A stretch of 64,000 nt of DNA from Pseudobdellovibrionaceae bacterium. GTDB taxonomy: Bacteria; Bdellovibrionota; Bdellovibrionia; Bdellovibrionales; UBA1609. Where the stretch lies: NCBI GenBank assembly GCA_020635055.1, contig JACKAN010000009.1:1-64000 (forward strand), in the 5' to 3' direction. Shown piece by piece: positions 35,282-45,287 of this stretch (positions are counted from its first letter, which is position 1; each line of letters begins with the position of its first letter). The notes below the pieces were generated by a model. That model was not told the DNA's origin. It worked only from the letters and a program-made list of their open reading frames with translations, and made no database searches. A program made the translations under genes and the position numbers.

Positions 35282-37285
35282 CTATTTTGCTGCAAATACA
35301 AACGGGTATGTTACCCGTGCAATTTGATCCTCTGGCGGTTCTGGAAACCGCCAATTTTTAAGTCTCCCAACTACGCATGAAGCCAACTCACTACTTCCTG
35401 TAGTATTCGAAATAGCTTTGGCACTTTTTACTCTACCCTTTTCTTCTATATCCCATTCTATTACTAACTTTCCAAAAAGATCGGGGTTTCTATTTAAAAT
35501 ACGCTCATAACAATTTCTAATTTGGCTAATGTTATCCAAAATAACTCTTCGAATGGCTTCTCTATCTATCGTTCCAACAAAGGCCTCTTCTTGACCACCA
35601 ATATTAATTTGTACACTGCCTTTTTTACCCACCGAACCTGAGCCAAAACCAAAGTTGCCTGCTCCTCGACCCCCGGTAATGGGCCCTGTGGCTCCAACAG
35701 ATTCTTTTCCTTGACCACTTCCTGGAGCGACCTTCGTTCTTGCTCCTAAGTTTCCACCAGCTCTATCATCTTTGAATCCAGATTTACCTGTAGCTTGTCC
35801 AGCAATTCCAGTTAATTCTCCAGCACCAGAAAAAACTTTATTTAATTTTTCTTGAGTTCCGCGATTTCCGAAAACGCTTAAAATCCCCATGTTTTTTGGG
35901 TCTGGTTTATCACTTTTTGCGCTCGCACCCTCAGCCCCTGTCTTCACAGCGCCACCCTGTTTCTTTTGCGAAACTAACTTCTTTGGTGGGGTTTTTATTT
36001 TTTCTGGAGTTTTTTGTACGCTTCCCGCTTTACCCGAACTGCCTTCCACCTTGGGTGTCGGTGCGGCTTTTTTGTTTAAGTCTTCCACTTTAACAATTTT
36101 CTTTTCCTCTTCTTTTTTAGTTTCTTCTGCAATTTTAACTAATTGTTTTGGTTTTGGTGGACTAAAAGCAATGACAGCTTTCCTAAATGGCTCTTCAGCT
36201 TTATTGTCCAGATCCTTCAGGGGTTCAGGAGCATATACCATCATATACAAACTAAAAATTGCAGCGACAACGATGGATAGAATCACTCCCGCCACCTCTG
36301 AAGCCGTTAAATCGAAAAAAGGTGCCATTGCGGGTTTAGGAGTTTCTGAAGTGTATCTAACAATAATATTTAGGTTCCCTACTGGTAACTTAATTATTAC
36401 CATATCTCCCTGAGCTAAATTGATTACAAAATTGTTGCCCTTCACTTCCATCATGTTATTTCTGGCCATTTCCTGAAAAGTTTTTGATGTATTTGAGCCA
36501 GTCACATACTCGCCTGTCATCTCTTTTGTAATCAGTACATGAGCCATTGAATCTATTTTAAGTAACTTATGTTTTCTAAGGGGTGTTCCCACAAGTGGAA
36601 GGATAACATCACAAGAGGGGTCCGTTCCTATTTCTACTTTTCCAGCCTTACTGAAGTGGTGGGATGAAATAACTCTTTCACCCCAGGCGACGACCACCTC
36701 TATATTTGTACCCTTCTCCGGCTTTACGATTTGTTTTATATCTGTAAATGCACTTTCAGGAGCATAGGTACCTTCAGATTTTACATGTTTCTTTTTTAAA
36801 AGATTTTCTTTAGGAAGTTGACCCTCAACAAATGTTTGACTCACATTAATTGTTTTTTCAATTTCAGGAGTTTCTTGCACTTGCTCTTTAGTAATCGAAA
36901 TTTCTGGCTCTTCACTTTTTATTTTTGTCGGTTCCGGTTGAACTGTCGGCCCTACCTTAACTACAGGTTGAGCACCCATTGGTTTGGGTACACCAACATT
37001 AAATTGGATATTAAAATCTCCAATAAGAATCTCTAGACCAGATGTAATTTCTCTTTCTAATATTTTTTCTTCCCCAACATATGTTCCCTTATCTGAACCT
37101 AAATCTGAAATAAAATAGGTTCCACCGCGATTCTCTATTACTGCATGCAGTGGCGATACGGAAGAGTCGTTAATTGTAAGTTGAGCTTCGTCACTTTTAC
37201 CAATAACAATTTGATCAGTATCAAATTGTTTAACTTCTACTAATTGGCCTGACTTAAATACTCGTATTACAATAAACGACTTCAA
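35282..37285 (-). CDS. FHA-domain, transmembrane, AgmX/PglI C-terminal protein (GltG/GltJ-like)
   Basis: An N-terminal FHA domain (about residues 22-95) has the phosphothreonine-binding pattern GKSDEAQ, SVSPLHA and DLGSDKGTYV. A second, weaker FHA-like segment lies at about 190-310. A transmembrane helix (about 333-353) is followed by a Pro/Lys- then Gly-rich periplasmic linker and the AgmX/PglI-type C-terminal domain (about 570-667; IRRVILDNISQIRNCYERIL, LKNWRFPEP). The architecture matches inner-membrane Glt gliding proteins that span to the outer membrane. It starts at TTG 37285 with GGGAG at good spacing; no ATG alternative fits. Confidence 0.88.
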   Translation of the reverse strand: MKSFIVIRVFKSGQLVEVKQFDTDQIVIGKSDEAQLTINDSSVSPLHAVIENRGGTYFISDLGSDKGTYVGEEKILEREITSGLEILIGDFNIQFNVGVPKPMGAQPVVKVGPTVQPEPTKIKSEEPEISITKEQVQETPEIEKTINVSQTFVEGQLPKENLLKKKHVKSEGTYAPESAFTDIKQIVKPEKGTNIEVVVAWGERVISSHHFSKAGKVEIGTDPSCDVILPLVGTPLRKHKLLKIDSMAHVLITKEMTGEYVTGSNTSKTFQEMARNNMMEVKGNNFVINLAQGDMVIIKLPVGNLNIIVRYTSETPKPAMAPFFDLTASEVAGVILSIVVAAIFSLYMMVYAPEPLKDLDNKAEEPFRKAVIAFSPPKPKQLVKIAEETKKEEEKKIVKVEDLNKKAAPTPKVEGSSGKAGSVQKTPEKIKTPPKKLVSQKKQGGAVKTGAEGASAKSDKPDPKNMGILSVFGNRGTQEKLNKVFSGAGELTGIAGQATGKSGFKDDRAGGNLGARTKVAPGSGQGKESVGATGPITGGRGAGNFGFGSGSVGKKGSVQINIGGQEEAFVGTIDREAIRRVILDNISQIRNCYERILNRNPDLFGKLVIEWDIEEKGRVKSAKAISNTTGSSELASCVVGRLKNWRFPEPPEDQIARVTYPFVFAAK

Positions 37286-37569
37286 TGATCACTCCCGAGG
37301 GGTTGCATATCTTCTGCTGTCCTTCTCATCTCTGGTAAAAAGTTTTTCCTCAACTTTATTAATCTTTTAAAATTAAACTGTTTCTTTTGTAAAAGATAAA
37401 GGAGTTCGGGTTTTTGAACTTCTCCTTGCACTAACTCATCTTCAAAGTTTATGCTTGTTCTTTTCTTAGAAGCATCTTTTTTACCTTGAGCCAATGTAGA
37501 TGCTCCAAAAAAAGTGAAGACTAAGGATAGTCCTATTAATAATTGAGTTTTGTATCTACTTTGTCTCAT
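37282..37569 (-). CDS. small secreted protein of the gliding cluster, 95 aa
   Basis: This short protein has a signal peptide (cleavage near TLA-Q, about residue 28) and a mature part of about 67 residues that is lysine-rich and probably helical. It overlaps the TPR gene upstream by 14 bp and the FHA gene downstream by 4 bp, so it belongs firmly to the operon. No family is recognised. By position it resembles the small accessory proteins found in Glt clusters, but that is inference. Confidence 0.78.
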   Translation of the reverse strand: MRQSRYKTQLLIGLSLVFTFFGASTLAQGKKDASKKRTSINFEDELVQGEVQKPELLYLLQKKQFNFKRLIKLRKNFLPEMRRTAEDMQPLGSDH

Positions 37570-40500
37570 CCAGTTCCTTTTCTAATTCCTTTATTTTATT
37601 TAAAATAACTGGGTCCTCACTAGTAAATTTAATTTTACTAAATATTTTAATGGAATCTGTTTTCTCCTTTAATACTTTTGCTAACAATATTGCATAATTC
37701 ATCATAACATCGACATCTCTCGAACCGCCATCCATTATCTTCTCATAGATCGACTTAGCTTTTTTATTATCTCCTAAACCCACCAATGCGACAGCATAAT
37801 TATTTGCTGCCTGGACTGCCATAACTGAACCTCGGCTTAAGTCTTTCTTTAAGTCGTCATAGCTGTCTTCTATGGGACCTATTGAAGACTTAAAATCTTT
37901 ATAATCTAGGTATATTGAACTTAAATTCGTTTGTGCTGGTTTATACTTAGGATTAAAAGAGAGCGCTTTCTTAAAGTTTACAATGGCTTGTCGAATGTCA
38001 CCCTTCTTAATCTCAATGACACCTAAGTTATTATAAATTGCTGGATTTTCTTTATCAAACAACAAACCCTTGCCAAAGGCAAAATTTGCCAAGCCCAACT
38101 GCTTTTCTTTTAAATAATACACTCCCAACATATTGAGTGTTTTAACATCTTCAGGATTCTTAGAAAGCCTTTCTTGAATATTCTTTAAAACATCCTTTTC
38201 TAGCTCATCTCCCATTAAATCTAATCTTGTAATGTAAAAAACTTTTTCTCCATTGTCGCCAATAGCTCCTGGTACAATTTTTTCTAGTTCGATGATAGCT
38301 TTTTTCATCCAATCGCTATAACCACCTAAACTGTAACCCCTTTCTAAAGCAGCTTTGTAATTCTCAATGGCTTGATCCTTTAAAGGCTTAGCTAGTTTAT
38401 CTATTTCTTCTTTATAAATTTTTGATTGCTCTGCATCCAAACCCGGTGGGAGTGGAGCATTGTACAGCGCAGAAGACATGTGTTGCAAAGCTTGGCCTTG
38501 CAAAGTTAATGCTGCTACAATTTGAAATGCATCATCATATTTTACAATTCTTTTTAATTCTTCTTTTAGTCGATTTACTAAGTTTAATTTACTTTGAACT
38601 ATTTTTGCTTGCTGTTTTGGATCTTTAGGAATTTTTAATCGGACTAATTCTTGAAATGTAGGATAAACTAATTTGAAATCGGCTTCAGAAGCATATTTTG
38701 AGCCGACTCTAGCTCCTGTTTTCTTAAAATTATGATAAATCCTTAATGTTTTTTTATACCACTCATCCGCTTTACTTTTTCTACCCAAGGTCTCATTAAT
38801 AACTCCGATGCGATAAGCCGCCTCCACTATGTTTGACTTATTTTTTGTTGGGCTATTCATGTATTGTTCAAAATACTTTATTGCAGTCGTATAATTTTTT
38901 CTTTCTTCCCAGATTTTACCAATATAAAAAAGCACGTCCCATCGGTCGCTTTTTTTACTTTTACCTAAATAAGACTCGTAACCTTTAATCGCCTTTGAAT
39001 AACTCAACATGGCTTCATGAATCACAGCTGCATTAAATATATAACTTAAGCTGTCATTATCCTTTGGTTCGGCAGAGGCATAGGATTCGTAAGCTTTTGC
39101 CGCCTCTGGGTACCTTCCTAGCTTTTCATATAAAGGACCAAGAAATTTATTAGCATTTTTTTGCAGATTTTTACTCTTTGTGATTTTAGCACCTGCTATT
39201 TTCTCGTACATAGTCAGGGCCGATAAATAATCCCCTCCTTTATCAAAATTGATCCCCGCATTGTAATATGCCGAAATGGATAAAGATGACTTGGGGTTTT
39301 CGTGAGCAAACTTTAAATATGAATTTGCGGCTTCGACATAATTTTTAGAATCTTCCAGATTTTCAGCTCTTTTAAAAGCTGACCTCTGTTTGGTGGCTTT
39401 TATTTGCCGTCCAATATTTGAAGTCTTTAAACCTGGAACTTTCAATAACTCATCAGCAGCCTTCTCAAGTCCAATATAGTCCTTTTTTAGGTTATATATA
39501 TCTAGAATTAAATTTGCTGAGTACTCTGCAAACTTGCTTTTTGGCTGCTCTTTAATGACTTCATTGAACATAGTCAGAGCGGGATCAAACTGATTGTAGT
39601 AATAGTACAATGTTCCCAATTTGTATTTTACCTGAATTACGTTTTCACCCTCTGGGATTTTTACAAATAAAAGTTTAGCAAGCTTTTCGAAATTTTTTAT
39701 AGATTTATCAAATTCAATGGGCTGTGTATTTTGTCCAACAATTTCCTTAATTTCTGCATTTGTTGGGAGACCTTTTTCCAATGAAAGAATTGCATTTAGA
39801 AGGGATTGCTTATAGTAGCTGCTTTGCTCAGAGTTCTCTACTACCCACATATAGTTTCTACCAGCATCGTTATAATTCTTCATGTCGTAGAGCAATTCAC
39901 CATAAAAGAAATGCATTTCATCAGCCCTTTTGGAGTTTGCAAAGGTAACAAAATAAAGATTGTACCCATTTTGAGCCAATTCCACAGAAAACTTAGCACG
40001 TGAATTTTGTGCTGTTTGGTGGTTTTGTAAAATGTAATTTCTCAATGTAGCTTCAGCAAGTAGTTCGGACTTCTCAATTAAAACTTTATTACTACTATTG
40101 GCTTTTTGCCAGGCACTTCCTGGTCCATATTGTTCAATCCACTTAAATAGTTCATCTTTAAAAATTTGACTATTTCCAGCTGTTGAAAACATAGTTACAA
40201 TTTTATATTGGCTTTCAAAAGCTTTGGGCGATAAAGGATCTTTATCTACAAGATCGTCTAAAATATATTTTGCTTGAGTTCTAGCCCCACGATCCAAATA
40301 ATAATTAGCTAGTTTTTCGTACAAGGCAGGTGCACTTTTACTACCCGCCACTTTTACGAAATAATCATAGGCTTCCTTGTAATTTCCTGCCTCAGCAAAA
40401 AAAACTACAATGTCTTTTAAAGCTTCATTAGCCAGGCGTATACTACTTACTCCCTTGGTAGAACGATCTCCTAGTCCCTTGGTTCTGCGACCCTTTAAAA

Positions 40501-41350
40501 TAACTTTTTCAACTGTATCTAATGCTAATTTATATTTTCCCTGTTTATAAAGACACCAGGCAGCTTTATACATTGCAAAAGCATACAATCGAGATCGTGG
40601 GTTTTGGGCTACCTTGCGATAGTGGCTTTCTGCATTTTGCCATTGATCATTTTCAAAATAATATTCCGCTAAGGCAAAGTTGGATTCATCTACATATTCG
40701 CTTTTAGGGTATTTAGTAGTTAATTGTGTATAATACTCTTTTCCTTTATTGACATTCCCGAGTTCAAAGAAATTGTAGCCCAAGAAAAATAAAGCCTGTG
40801 GAACTTTTTCGTCTTTGGGGAAATCTCTTAGAAACCACTCATACAATTGAATGGCTTTCTTATTATACTCTTTTGCGGCATTAAGATTTACTTTGGGTTT
40901 AACTTTTGTTTTTCCAGCTTCGTACTCTGCCATTTTTTTATCTAATTTATTATACTCTCCATATTCGATAATCCTGGCTTTTTCAACATAGAGTTCAGCA
41001 AGTCTTAACCATAATTCGCCTCGTTTAGAACTATTTTTAAATTTTTGTGTAAGTATATAGAGCTGTCTAATGCCTGCATCTGTAATGGTTTGCAACTGTG
41101 CTTCTTCTGAATTTTCTGAATAGAAAAGTTGTGAAGTTGTTGGCGGCTTAACTGATTTTAAATTTACATTTGATTTTTTAGCCTCAGAAGTTACATTTTG
41201 AAACTTTGGCAGATGACTTTTACTCTTTTTTAGTTCGGCTTGAGATTCAATTTTTTTTAGCAAATCACCTACAGTACTGCCTTTCTTAGCCTCTATATGG
41301 AGGCTAAGAGAAACGAGAGCTAGTATTAAAAGTAATTTTAGTTTATTCAC
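37556..41350 (-). CDS. large periplasmic TPR protein (GltE/AglT-like), 1264 aa
   Basis: A signal peptide (about residues 1-21) precedes at least a dozen tetratricopeptide-like helix pairs. Examples are ALFFLGYNFFELGNVNKGKEYY, ALYEKLANYYLDRGARTQAKYI and, near the C-terminus, AIYNNLGVIEIKKGDIRQAIVNF. Such superhelices hold protein assemblies together in the periplasm. The gene starts with GTG at 41350 inside the end of the preceding TPR gene. Clustering with another TPR gene, two beta-barrels and an AglRQS-like motor matches GltD/GltE of the Myxococcus Glt complex. Exact orthology is not provable by eye. Confidence 0.87.
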   Translation of the reverse strand: MNKLKLLLILALVSLSLHIEAKKGSTVGDLLKKIESQAELKKSKSHLPKFQNVTSEAKKSNVNLKSVKPPTTSQLFYSENSEEAQLQTITDAGIRQLYILTQKFKNSSKRGELWLRLAELYVEKARIIEYGEYNKLDKKMAEYEAGKTKVKPKVNLNAAKEYNKKAIQLYEWFLRDFPKDEKVPQALFFLGYNFFELGNVNKGKEYYTQLTTKYPKSEYVDESNFALAEYYFENDQWQNAESHYRKVAQNPRSRLYAFAMYKAAWCLYKQGKYKLALDTVEKVILKGRRTKGLGDRSTKGVSSIRLANEALKDIVVFFAEAGNYKEAYDYFVKVAGSKSAPALYEKLANYYLDRGARTQAKYILDDLVDKDPLSPKAFESQYKIVTMFSTAGNSQIFKDELFKWIEQYGPGSAWQKANSSNKVLIEKSELLAEATLRNYILQNHQTAQNSRAKFSVELAQNGYNLYFVTFANSKRADEMHFFYGELLYDMKNYNDAGRNYMWVVENSEQSSYYKQSLLNAILSLEKGLPTNAEIKEIVGQNTQPIEFDKSIKNFEKLAKLLFVKIPEGENVIQVKYKLGTLYYYYNQFDPALTMFNEVIKEQPKSKFAEYSANLILDIYNLKKDYIGLEKAADELLKVPGLKTSNIGRQIKATKQRSAFKRAENLEDSKNYVEAANSYLKFAHENPKSSLSISAYYNAGINFDKGGDYLSALTMYEKIAGAKITKSKNLQKNANKFLGPLYEKLGRYPEAAKAYESYASAEPKDNDSLSYIFNAAVIHEAMLSYSKAIKGYESYLGKSKKSDRWDVLFYIGKIWEERKNYTTAIKYFEQYMNSPTKNKSNIVEAAYRIGVINETLGRKSKADEWYKKTLRIYHNFKKTGARVGSKYASEADFKLVYPTFQELVRLKIPKDPKQQAKIVQSKLNLVNRLKEELKRIVKYDDAFQIVAALTLQGQALQHMSSALYNAPLPPGLDAEQSKIYKEEIDKLAKPLKDQAIENYKAALERGYSLGGYSDWMKKAIIELEKIVPGAIGDNGEKVFYITRLDLMGDELEKDVLKNIQERLSKNPEDVKTLNMLGVYYLKEKQLGLANFAFGKGLLFDKENPAIYNNLGVIEIKKGDIRQAIVNFKKALSFNPKYKPAQTNLSSIYLDYKDFKSSIGPIEDSYDDLKKDLSRGSVMAVQAANNYAVALVGLGDNKKAKSIYEKIMDGGSRDVDVMMNYAILLAKVLKEKTDSIKIFSKIKFTSEDPVILNKIKELEKELDETK

Positions 41351-42989
41351 AACTTTGTGTACCTATATAATGATAATTCCCTAGCTCATCTAACCAATAT
41401 TCGCCTTGAAAGGGCCAGTATTGATAACCATTTTGCACAAAGAAATCTCTTTCTGTTTCTTCATCTATAGTTTTAGGCAATTCTTTTCCCGCCACTCGCT
41501 TTTTCATCATCTCTTTTTTTCCATTCAACATTTCAAATCTTATAAAACCCTCTTGCTCAAATAAATCGAAAAGTTCAAATCGAATATTGACAAGATGTCT
41601 ACGCAATTGACGTCCTGCCTTCTTTATTGCTTTATCTAGACGAGTTTTTAAAATACGTTCAGCATATCTACCCAGTGAAGAGTTTTTCCAATCATTTGGC
41701 ATTTGATAAAGCTTTCTTAATTCAGCTTCAATTTTTTTAATGTAATTTCGAGATCTTTTGAAATCCCCCTCTTTACTGATTTGTCTTCCCACTATAAATG
41801 GGAGTCGAAATTTTGACATATTCATTTCTTCGCCGTTTTCTTTAAATTCTTCCATCATTTCATCAACTTCATCGTAAATTTCGGATGGCATTTTAATGTC
41901 TTTTAAATACTGCAAAAGATCTTTATAAACTGGCTTGTAAATGGTGTTAAACAAATTTAAAACTTTTTCCATTTCATCATGTTTACAAATATAAAGGTAA
42001 ACAATAGATCTCAACAATAAGGCTTCTGGTAAATAAAAGTTTTGGTAAAATGAAGAGTGTATGGTTTGAAAATTGCTAAGAGCGGATCGAAAACGACCGG
42101 ACCTCAACATGGCCCAACTGGATTCGAATAAAGTATCATGCCAGACTTCTGTGTCTCTGGGAACCTGTCTATATAACTCTATGGATTTATCCCAATTCTT
42201 TCCTTGATAGTAAGCTCTAGCTGAACCAACTAATGCACTGACACGCGCGGGATCTGTTACAGATTTATTTGCCTGACTATCATAAAGATCATTAAATAAT
42301 TCTATGGATTTTTTAACCTTTCCTAGTTCAGCATAGGACTGCGCCTCTAAATATTTAGCCTTCTCAAAGAAATTGCTAGTTCTCTTTACTCTTTGAAAAC
42401 TTTGAGCCGCTTTAGAGTAGGACTTTGCCCTAATTTGATATTCTCCAATTCGGTAGTAAAGCATATCTCTCATAGAGCGTGGAAATTTTTCTACCTGAAC
42501 TCTTGAAATTGCATAATTTAAAAGAGTGTCATCTCCCAGCTTGTCGGCAGCCATGGATAGCTTTTCTAAACTCTGTTTTAAGTATTTGGGATCCATTTTT
42601 TTAATTACACTAATAAACTGAAATGCCGAAAGTTGATCAAAATCCATTTGATATAACATTAAACCCAAAATGTATTTGATTTGCATTCTTTGATCTTTAT
42701 ATCTTGGATCCAAGCTCAACTTAAAAAGCTCTTGAGCAGCAATTTGATATTGACCTGATTTGGCATAAGACAAAGCTTGTGCTAACAATGACTTATCTCT
42801 TGTTGGCTTTACTCTTGACCTACTTTTTGAAGTTCTACGACTCGTATTTTTATTCGATCTGTTGCTTGAACTATTACGATCTCTCTTTGCAATATTATAA
42901 GACTCACCTTGAGTAGATATAGTTTCCTCTGCATGCAGAGGGCTTACCAAAAAAACTAATAGCATTAAACTGTTTACTAACATTTTCAT
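41343..42989 (-). CDS. periplasmic TPR protein (GltD/AgmU-like), 548 aa
   Basis: A signal peptide ends at LHA-E (about residue 20). An Arg/Ser-rich segment (about 30-65) is followed by helix pairs of TPR type up to about residue 330 (for example ARVSALVGSARAYYQGKNWDKSIELY). The C-terminal 200 residues are helical and basic. The gene overlaps the beta-barrel gene upstream by 4 bp and the larger TPR gene downstream by 8 bp. It is probably the partner of the 1264-aa protein in the envelope complex. Confidence 0.86.
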   Translation of the reverse strand: MKMLVNSLMLLVFLVSPLHAEETISTQGESYNIAKRDRNSSSNRSNKNTSRRTSKSRSRVKPTRDKSLLAQALSYAKSGQYQIAAQELFKLSLDPRYKDQRMQIKYILGLMLYQMDFDQLSAFQFISVIKKMDPKYLKQSLEKLSMAADKLGDDTLLNYAISRVQVEKFPRSMRDMLYYRIGEYQIRAKSYSKAAQSFQRVKRTSNFFEKAKYLEAQSYAELGKVKKSIELFNDLYDSQANKSVTDPARVSALVGSARAYYQGKNWDKSIELYRQVPRDTEVWHDTLFESSWAMLRSGRFRSALSNFQTIHSSFYQNFYLPEALLLRSIVYLYICKHDEMEKVLNLFNTIYKPVYKDLLQYLKDIKMPSEIYDEVDEMMEEFKENGEEMNMSKFRLPFIVGRQISKEGDFKRSRNYIKKIEAELRKLYQMPNDWKNSSLGRYAERILKTRLDKAIKKAGRQLRRHLVNIRFELFDLFEQEGFIRFEMLNGKKEMMKKRVAGKELPKTIDEETERDFFVQNGYQYWPFQGEYWLDELGNYHYIGTQSCE

Positions 42990-43816
42990 CTATAGGTTGC
43001 TCCTGGCCAATAATAACTTACACCTAAGGCGATAAATAAATCTGTTTGAGCTTTTGTTGATTTTTTTAGTGTTCCATTGTTGTCTTCGTAAATATCTGCA
43101 GTGTACACGTTAAGAGCAAAATCCCATCTCAAGGCCATAGCTTTAGTAATATAGAACTGTTGCCCAGTACCTAAATTTATAGTGGACTCTTCTTCTTCTA
43201 ATCCTGTGTTAGTTAATCCACCACCAACAGAAAAATACAAATCGAAGGGTATAATTCTTTTATTAAATAAAGCAATTTTACCATATACAGGCACATACTT
43301 ATAACTTATGCCCTTATAGTTTTCCGGTACAACTAAACTGCGAGTTTGCACACTTTGATCATTGCGCAAGCTTTCTGTAATTGCACGTTCATTGCTATTT
43401 AGCCAAAAAAACTGAAATTCGAGTCCATGTTTTTCGGTAAGATAATAGGCCACTCTACCAATGGCACCCCAATTATTAAAAAAAGCATTGTTTAAACTAT
43501 TTCCAAGAGCAGCACTAAATTCGAATCTATTAGTTTTTGGCATATATCGTCTTTGAATAACAGCAATGTCATCGAAGGGTGAAAGAACTTTTAGTTCTGC
43601 CAGTGTACCCATTTCACTTTTCTGTACAGTCTCTCGTTCTTTCTGTTTTTTCACCTGTTCGTCTTCTGCTTTTTTATCTTCCTCTTTATCAAATTCATCA
43701 TAAAGGGCTTCTAACTCAATATTGGCATCATCGCCCGATACAGATGGCGGTTCACTTTGCGCAAATGTTTTTAAATTCATTGTCGTTAATATGATTATAA
43801 GAAAAAGCCATCTCAC
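42986..43816 (-). CDS. outer-membrane beta-barrel protein of the gliding cluster (OMP_myx-like), 276 aa
   Basis: A signal peptide (about 1-20) precedes an acidic/basic charged linker (about residues 35-65) and then a barrel of about eight strands with alternating aromatic residues. Strands include FEFSAALGNSLNNAFF, HGLEFQFFWLN and the C-terminal TDLFIALGVSYYWP, ending close to an aromatic-rich terminus. The linker-plus-barrel pattern fits the small outer-membrane proteins of Glt clusters (GltA/GltB type, TIGR04565-like). The gene overlaps the TPR gene start by 4 bp. Confidence 0.85.
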   Translation of the reverse strand: MRWLFLIIILTTMNLKTFAQSEPPSVSGDDANIELEALYDEFDKEEDKKAEDEQVKKQKERETVQKSEMGTLAELKVLSPFDDIAVIQRRYMPKTNRFEFSAALGNSLNNAFFNNWGAIGRVAYYLTEKHGLEFQFFWLNSNERAITESLRNDQSVQTRSLVVPENYKGISYKYVPVYGKIALFNKRIIPFDLYFSVGGGLTNTGLEEEESTINLGTGQQFYITKAMALRWDFALNVYTADIYEDNNGTLKKSTKAQTDLFIALGVSYYWPGATYR

Positions 43817-43943
43817 GTTGTATTTACCTCAGTAAAAGCACTGTCATTTTAATACGATAGCAAATCTATTCAGTTTTGCTAAACATACAATTAACAATCT
43901 AGACTTTATAAAGTAAGAGAATTGAATATTGTTACAGACGAAC

Positions 43944-44669
43944 TTAGAATAAATATTCTAGACCTAAGTTAAAAAAAGTTCGAAAATAAAGAGTATCTTC
44001 CAAAGATGAGCTTGGAACTTGTGAAGTTATAAGTGTGGGATTTAAATTTGTAGCACTTGTGGGGTCCGGCCCACTAAATGCAATCCCAATGAGATCAAAG
44101 CGAAGCCCAAGGTTTTTAGTTAAAAAGAATTTCTGACCCATGCCAACTGTTGCACCCATTGCGGTAGTATCAGAGAAGGTAACATTTGCCAATCCCGCCA
44201 TACCATAAAGCAGAATATTCATAACATAGTCTTTGCTTAAACTTATTTTTCCATAATAGGCAGTAAGTTGATAATTGAGTAACATATAACCCTTGGGGTA
44301 AGGAGCCAGGCTGGCATCAAACCTTCCGCCACTGAGGCCTTTTCCATTTGCCAGATCTTCACCCATATTTGATAATCCCGTGAAAGGGGAAATATATATA
44401 AAGTTAACTGCATGTAAATTACTAAAATTGTAAGTAATGTTTAGATTTAAACTTTTATTATCATACAAGGCTTCTGTAAGATTAAAGCCTATACCCGCAC
44501 CCACTTCGAACCGACTATCTACATCAACATTGCGGCTCTTAACAACTTCCACCCTATCAAATATTGGAAGTACGGACTCTTGGGCCAATTCCTCTTCCGG
44601 AAACTCAATGATTTCAGCTAATAACATCGGACTATAAAGTAAAACTAATATGGGTATCCACTTTCTCAT
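43944..44669 (-). CDS. outer-membrane beta-barrel protein, first gene of the gliding cluster, 241 aa
   Basis: This is a second small barrel protein and a likely paralogue of the next gene: both have a short acidic N-terminus after the signal peptide, a RFEVGAGIGFN/RFEFSAALGNS-type first strand, and a C-terminal strand ending in LF. The signal peptide ends at LLA-E (about residue 18). It lies about 130 bp upstream of the 276-aa gene and is transcribed the same way. A small barrel pair fits GltA/GltB in Myxococcus. A promoter is expected in the 44670-44808 gap but I cannot identify one. Confidence 0.83.
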   Translation of the reverse strand: MRKWIPILVLLYSPMLLAEIIEFPEEELAQESVLPIFDRVEVVKSRNVDVDSRFEVGAGIGFNLTEALYDNKSLNLNITYNFSNLHAVNFIYISPFTGLSNMGEDLANGKGLSGGRFDASLAPYPKGYMLLNYQLTAYYGKISLSKDYVMNILLYGMAGLANVTFSDTTAMGATVGMGQKFFLTKNLGLRFDLIGIAFSGPDPTSATNLNPTLITSQVPSSSLEDTLYFRTFFNLGLEYLF

Positions 44670-44814
44670 AACTTACATAATAAAGAATTTGTTAATCTTT
44701 TGGCTATTGAACTTGAATTAACTAGACCTTATTCTTAGTGTGTAGTCATGATTCAACTATAGATTTCTTGCTTTTTAATCTATATATAGTATTTGAATAT
44801 ATTGTGAGGTGAAA

Positions 44815-45273
44815 ATGGACTTTAGTCTTTTAGGTTATGAAGTAGCTGCCTGGCAATTTTTTGCTGCTTTGGGCTTGCTGTTTTCCATATTAGAAGTTTT
44901 TACTCCTGGGTTTGTTTTACTACCCATTGGAATTGCTAGTTTTTTAACCATTCCTGTAACCTATTTTTATAATGACTGGTTAACTCAGTTAGGTGCCTTT
45001 GGCGTGCATTTGATTTTAGTTTTTTGGTTAACTATTAGATATATAAAACCAAACTTAAACAAAAAAACAATTAAAACTAATGTAGATAGTTTAATTGGTA
45101 ATATCGCAGAGGTCACTGAGGCCATCTCTGCCAATGGATCTGGCTATGTAAAATTATATGGTGATCGCTGGCAAGCCTACTCAGAATCTAATGAAGAATT
45201 CTCAGAGAGAGAAAAAGTTAAAATAGCCAAAGTGGATGGCAATAAAGTTGTAATTAAAAAAATTAACATTTAA
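44815..45273 (+). CDS. NfeD-family membrane protein
   Basis: Two to three hydrophobic helices (residues 10-80) are followed by a short OB-fold domain (about 95-150) containing the family-typical GDRWQAYS stretch. NfeD proteins without a protease domain are usually encoded with stomatin-like proteins, exactly as here (15 bp before the SPFH gene). They are thought to organise membrane microdomains. I chose ATG 44815, with GAGG five bases upstream; GTG 44809 would add two residues. Confidence 0.92.
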   Translation: MDFSLLGYEVAAWQFFAALGLLFSILEVFTPGFVLLPIGIASFLTIPVTYFYNDWLTQLGAFGVHLILVFWLTIRYIKPNLNKKTIKTNVDSLIGNIAEVTEAISANGSGYVKLYGDRWQAYSESNEEFSEREKVKIAKVDGNKVVIKKINI

Positions 45274-45287
45274 TTAGGAGCATAAAT

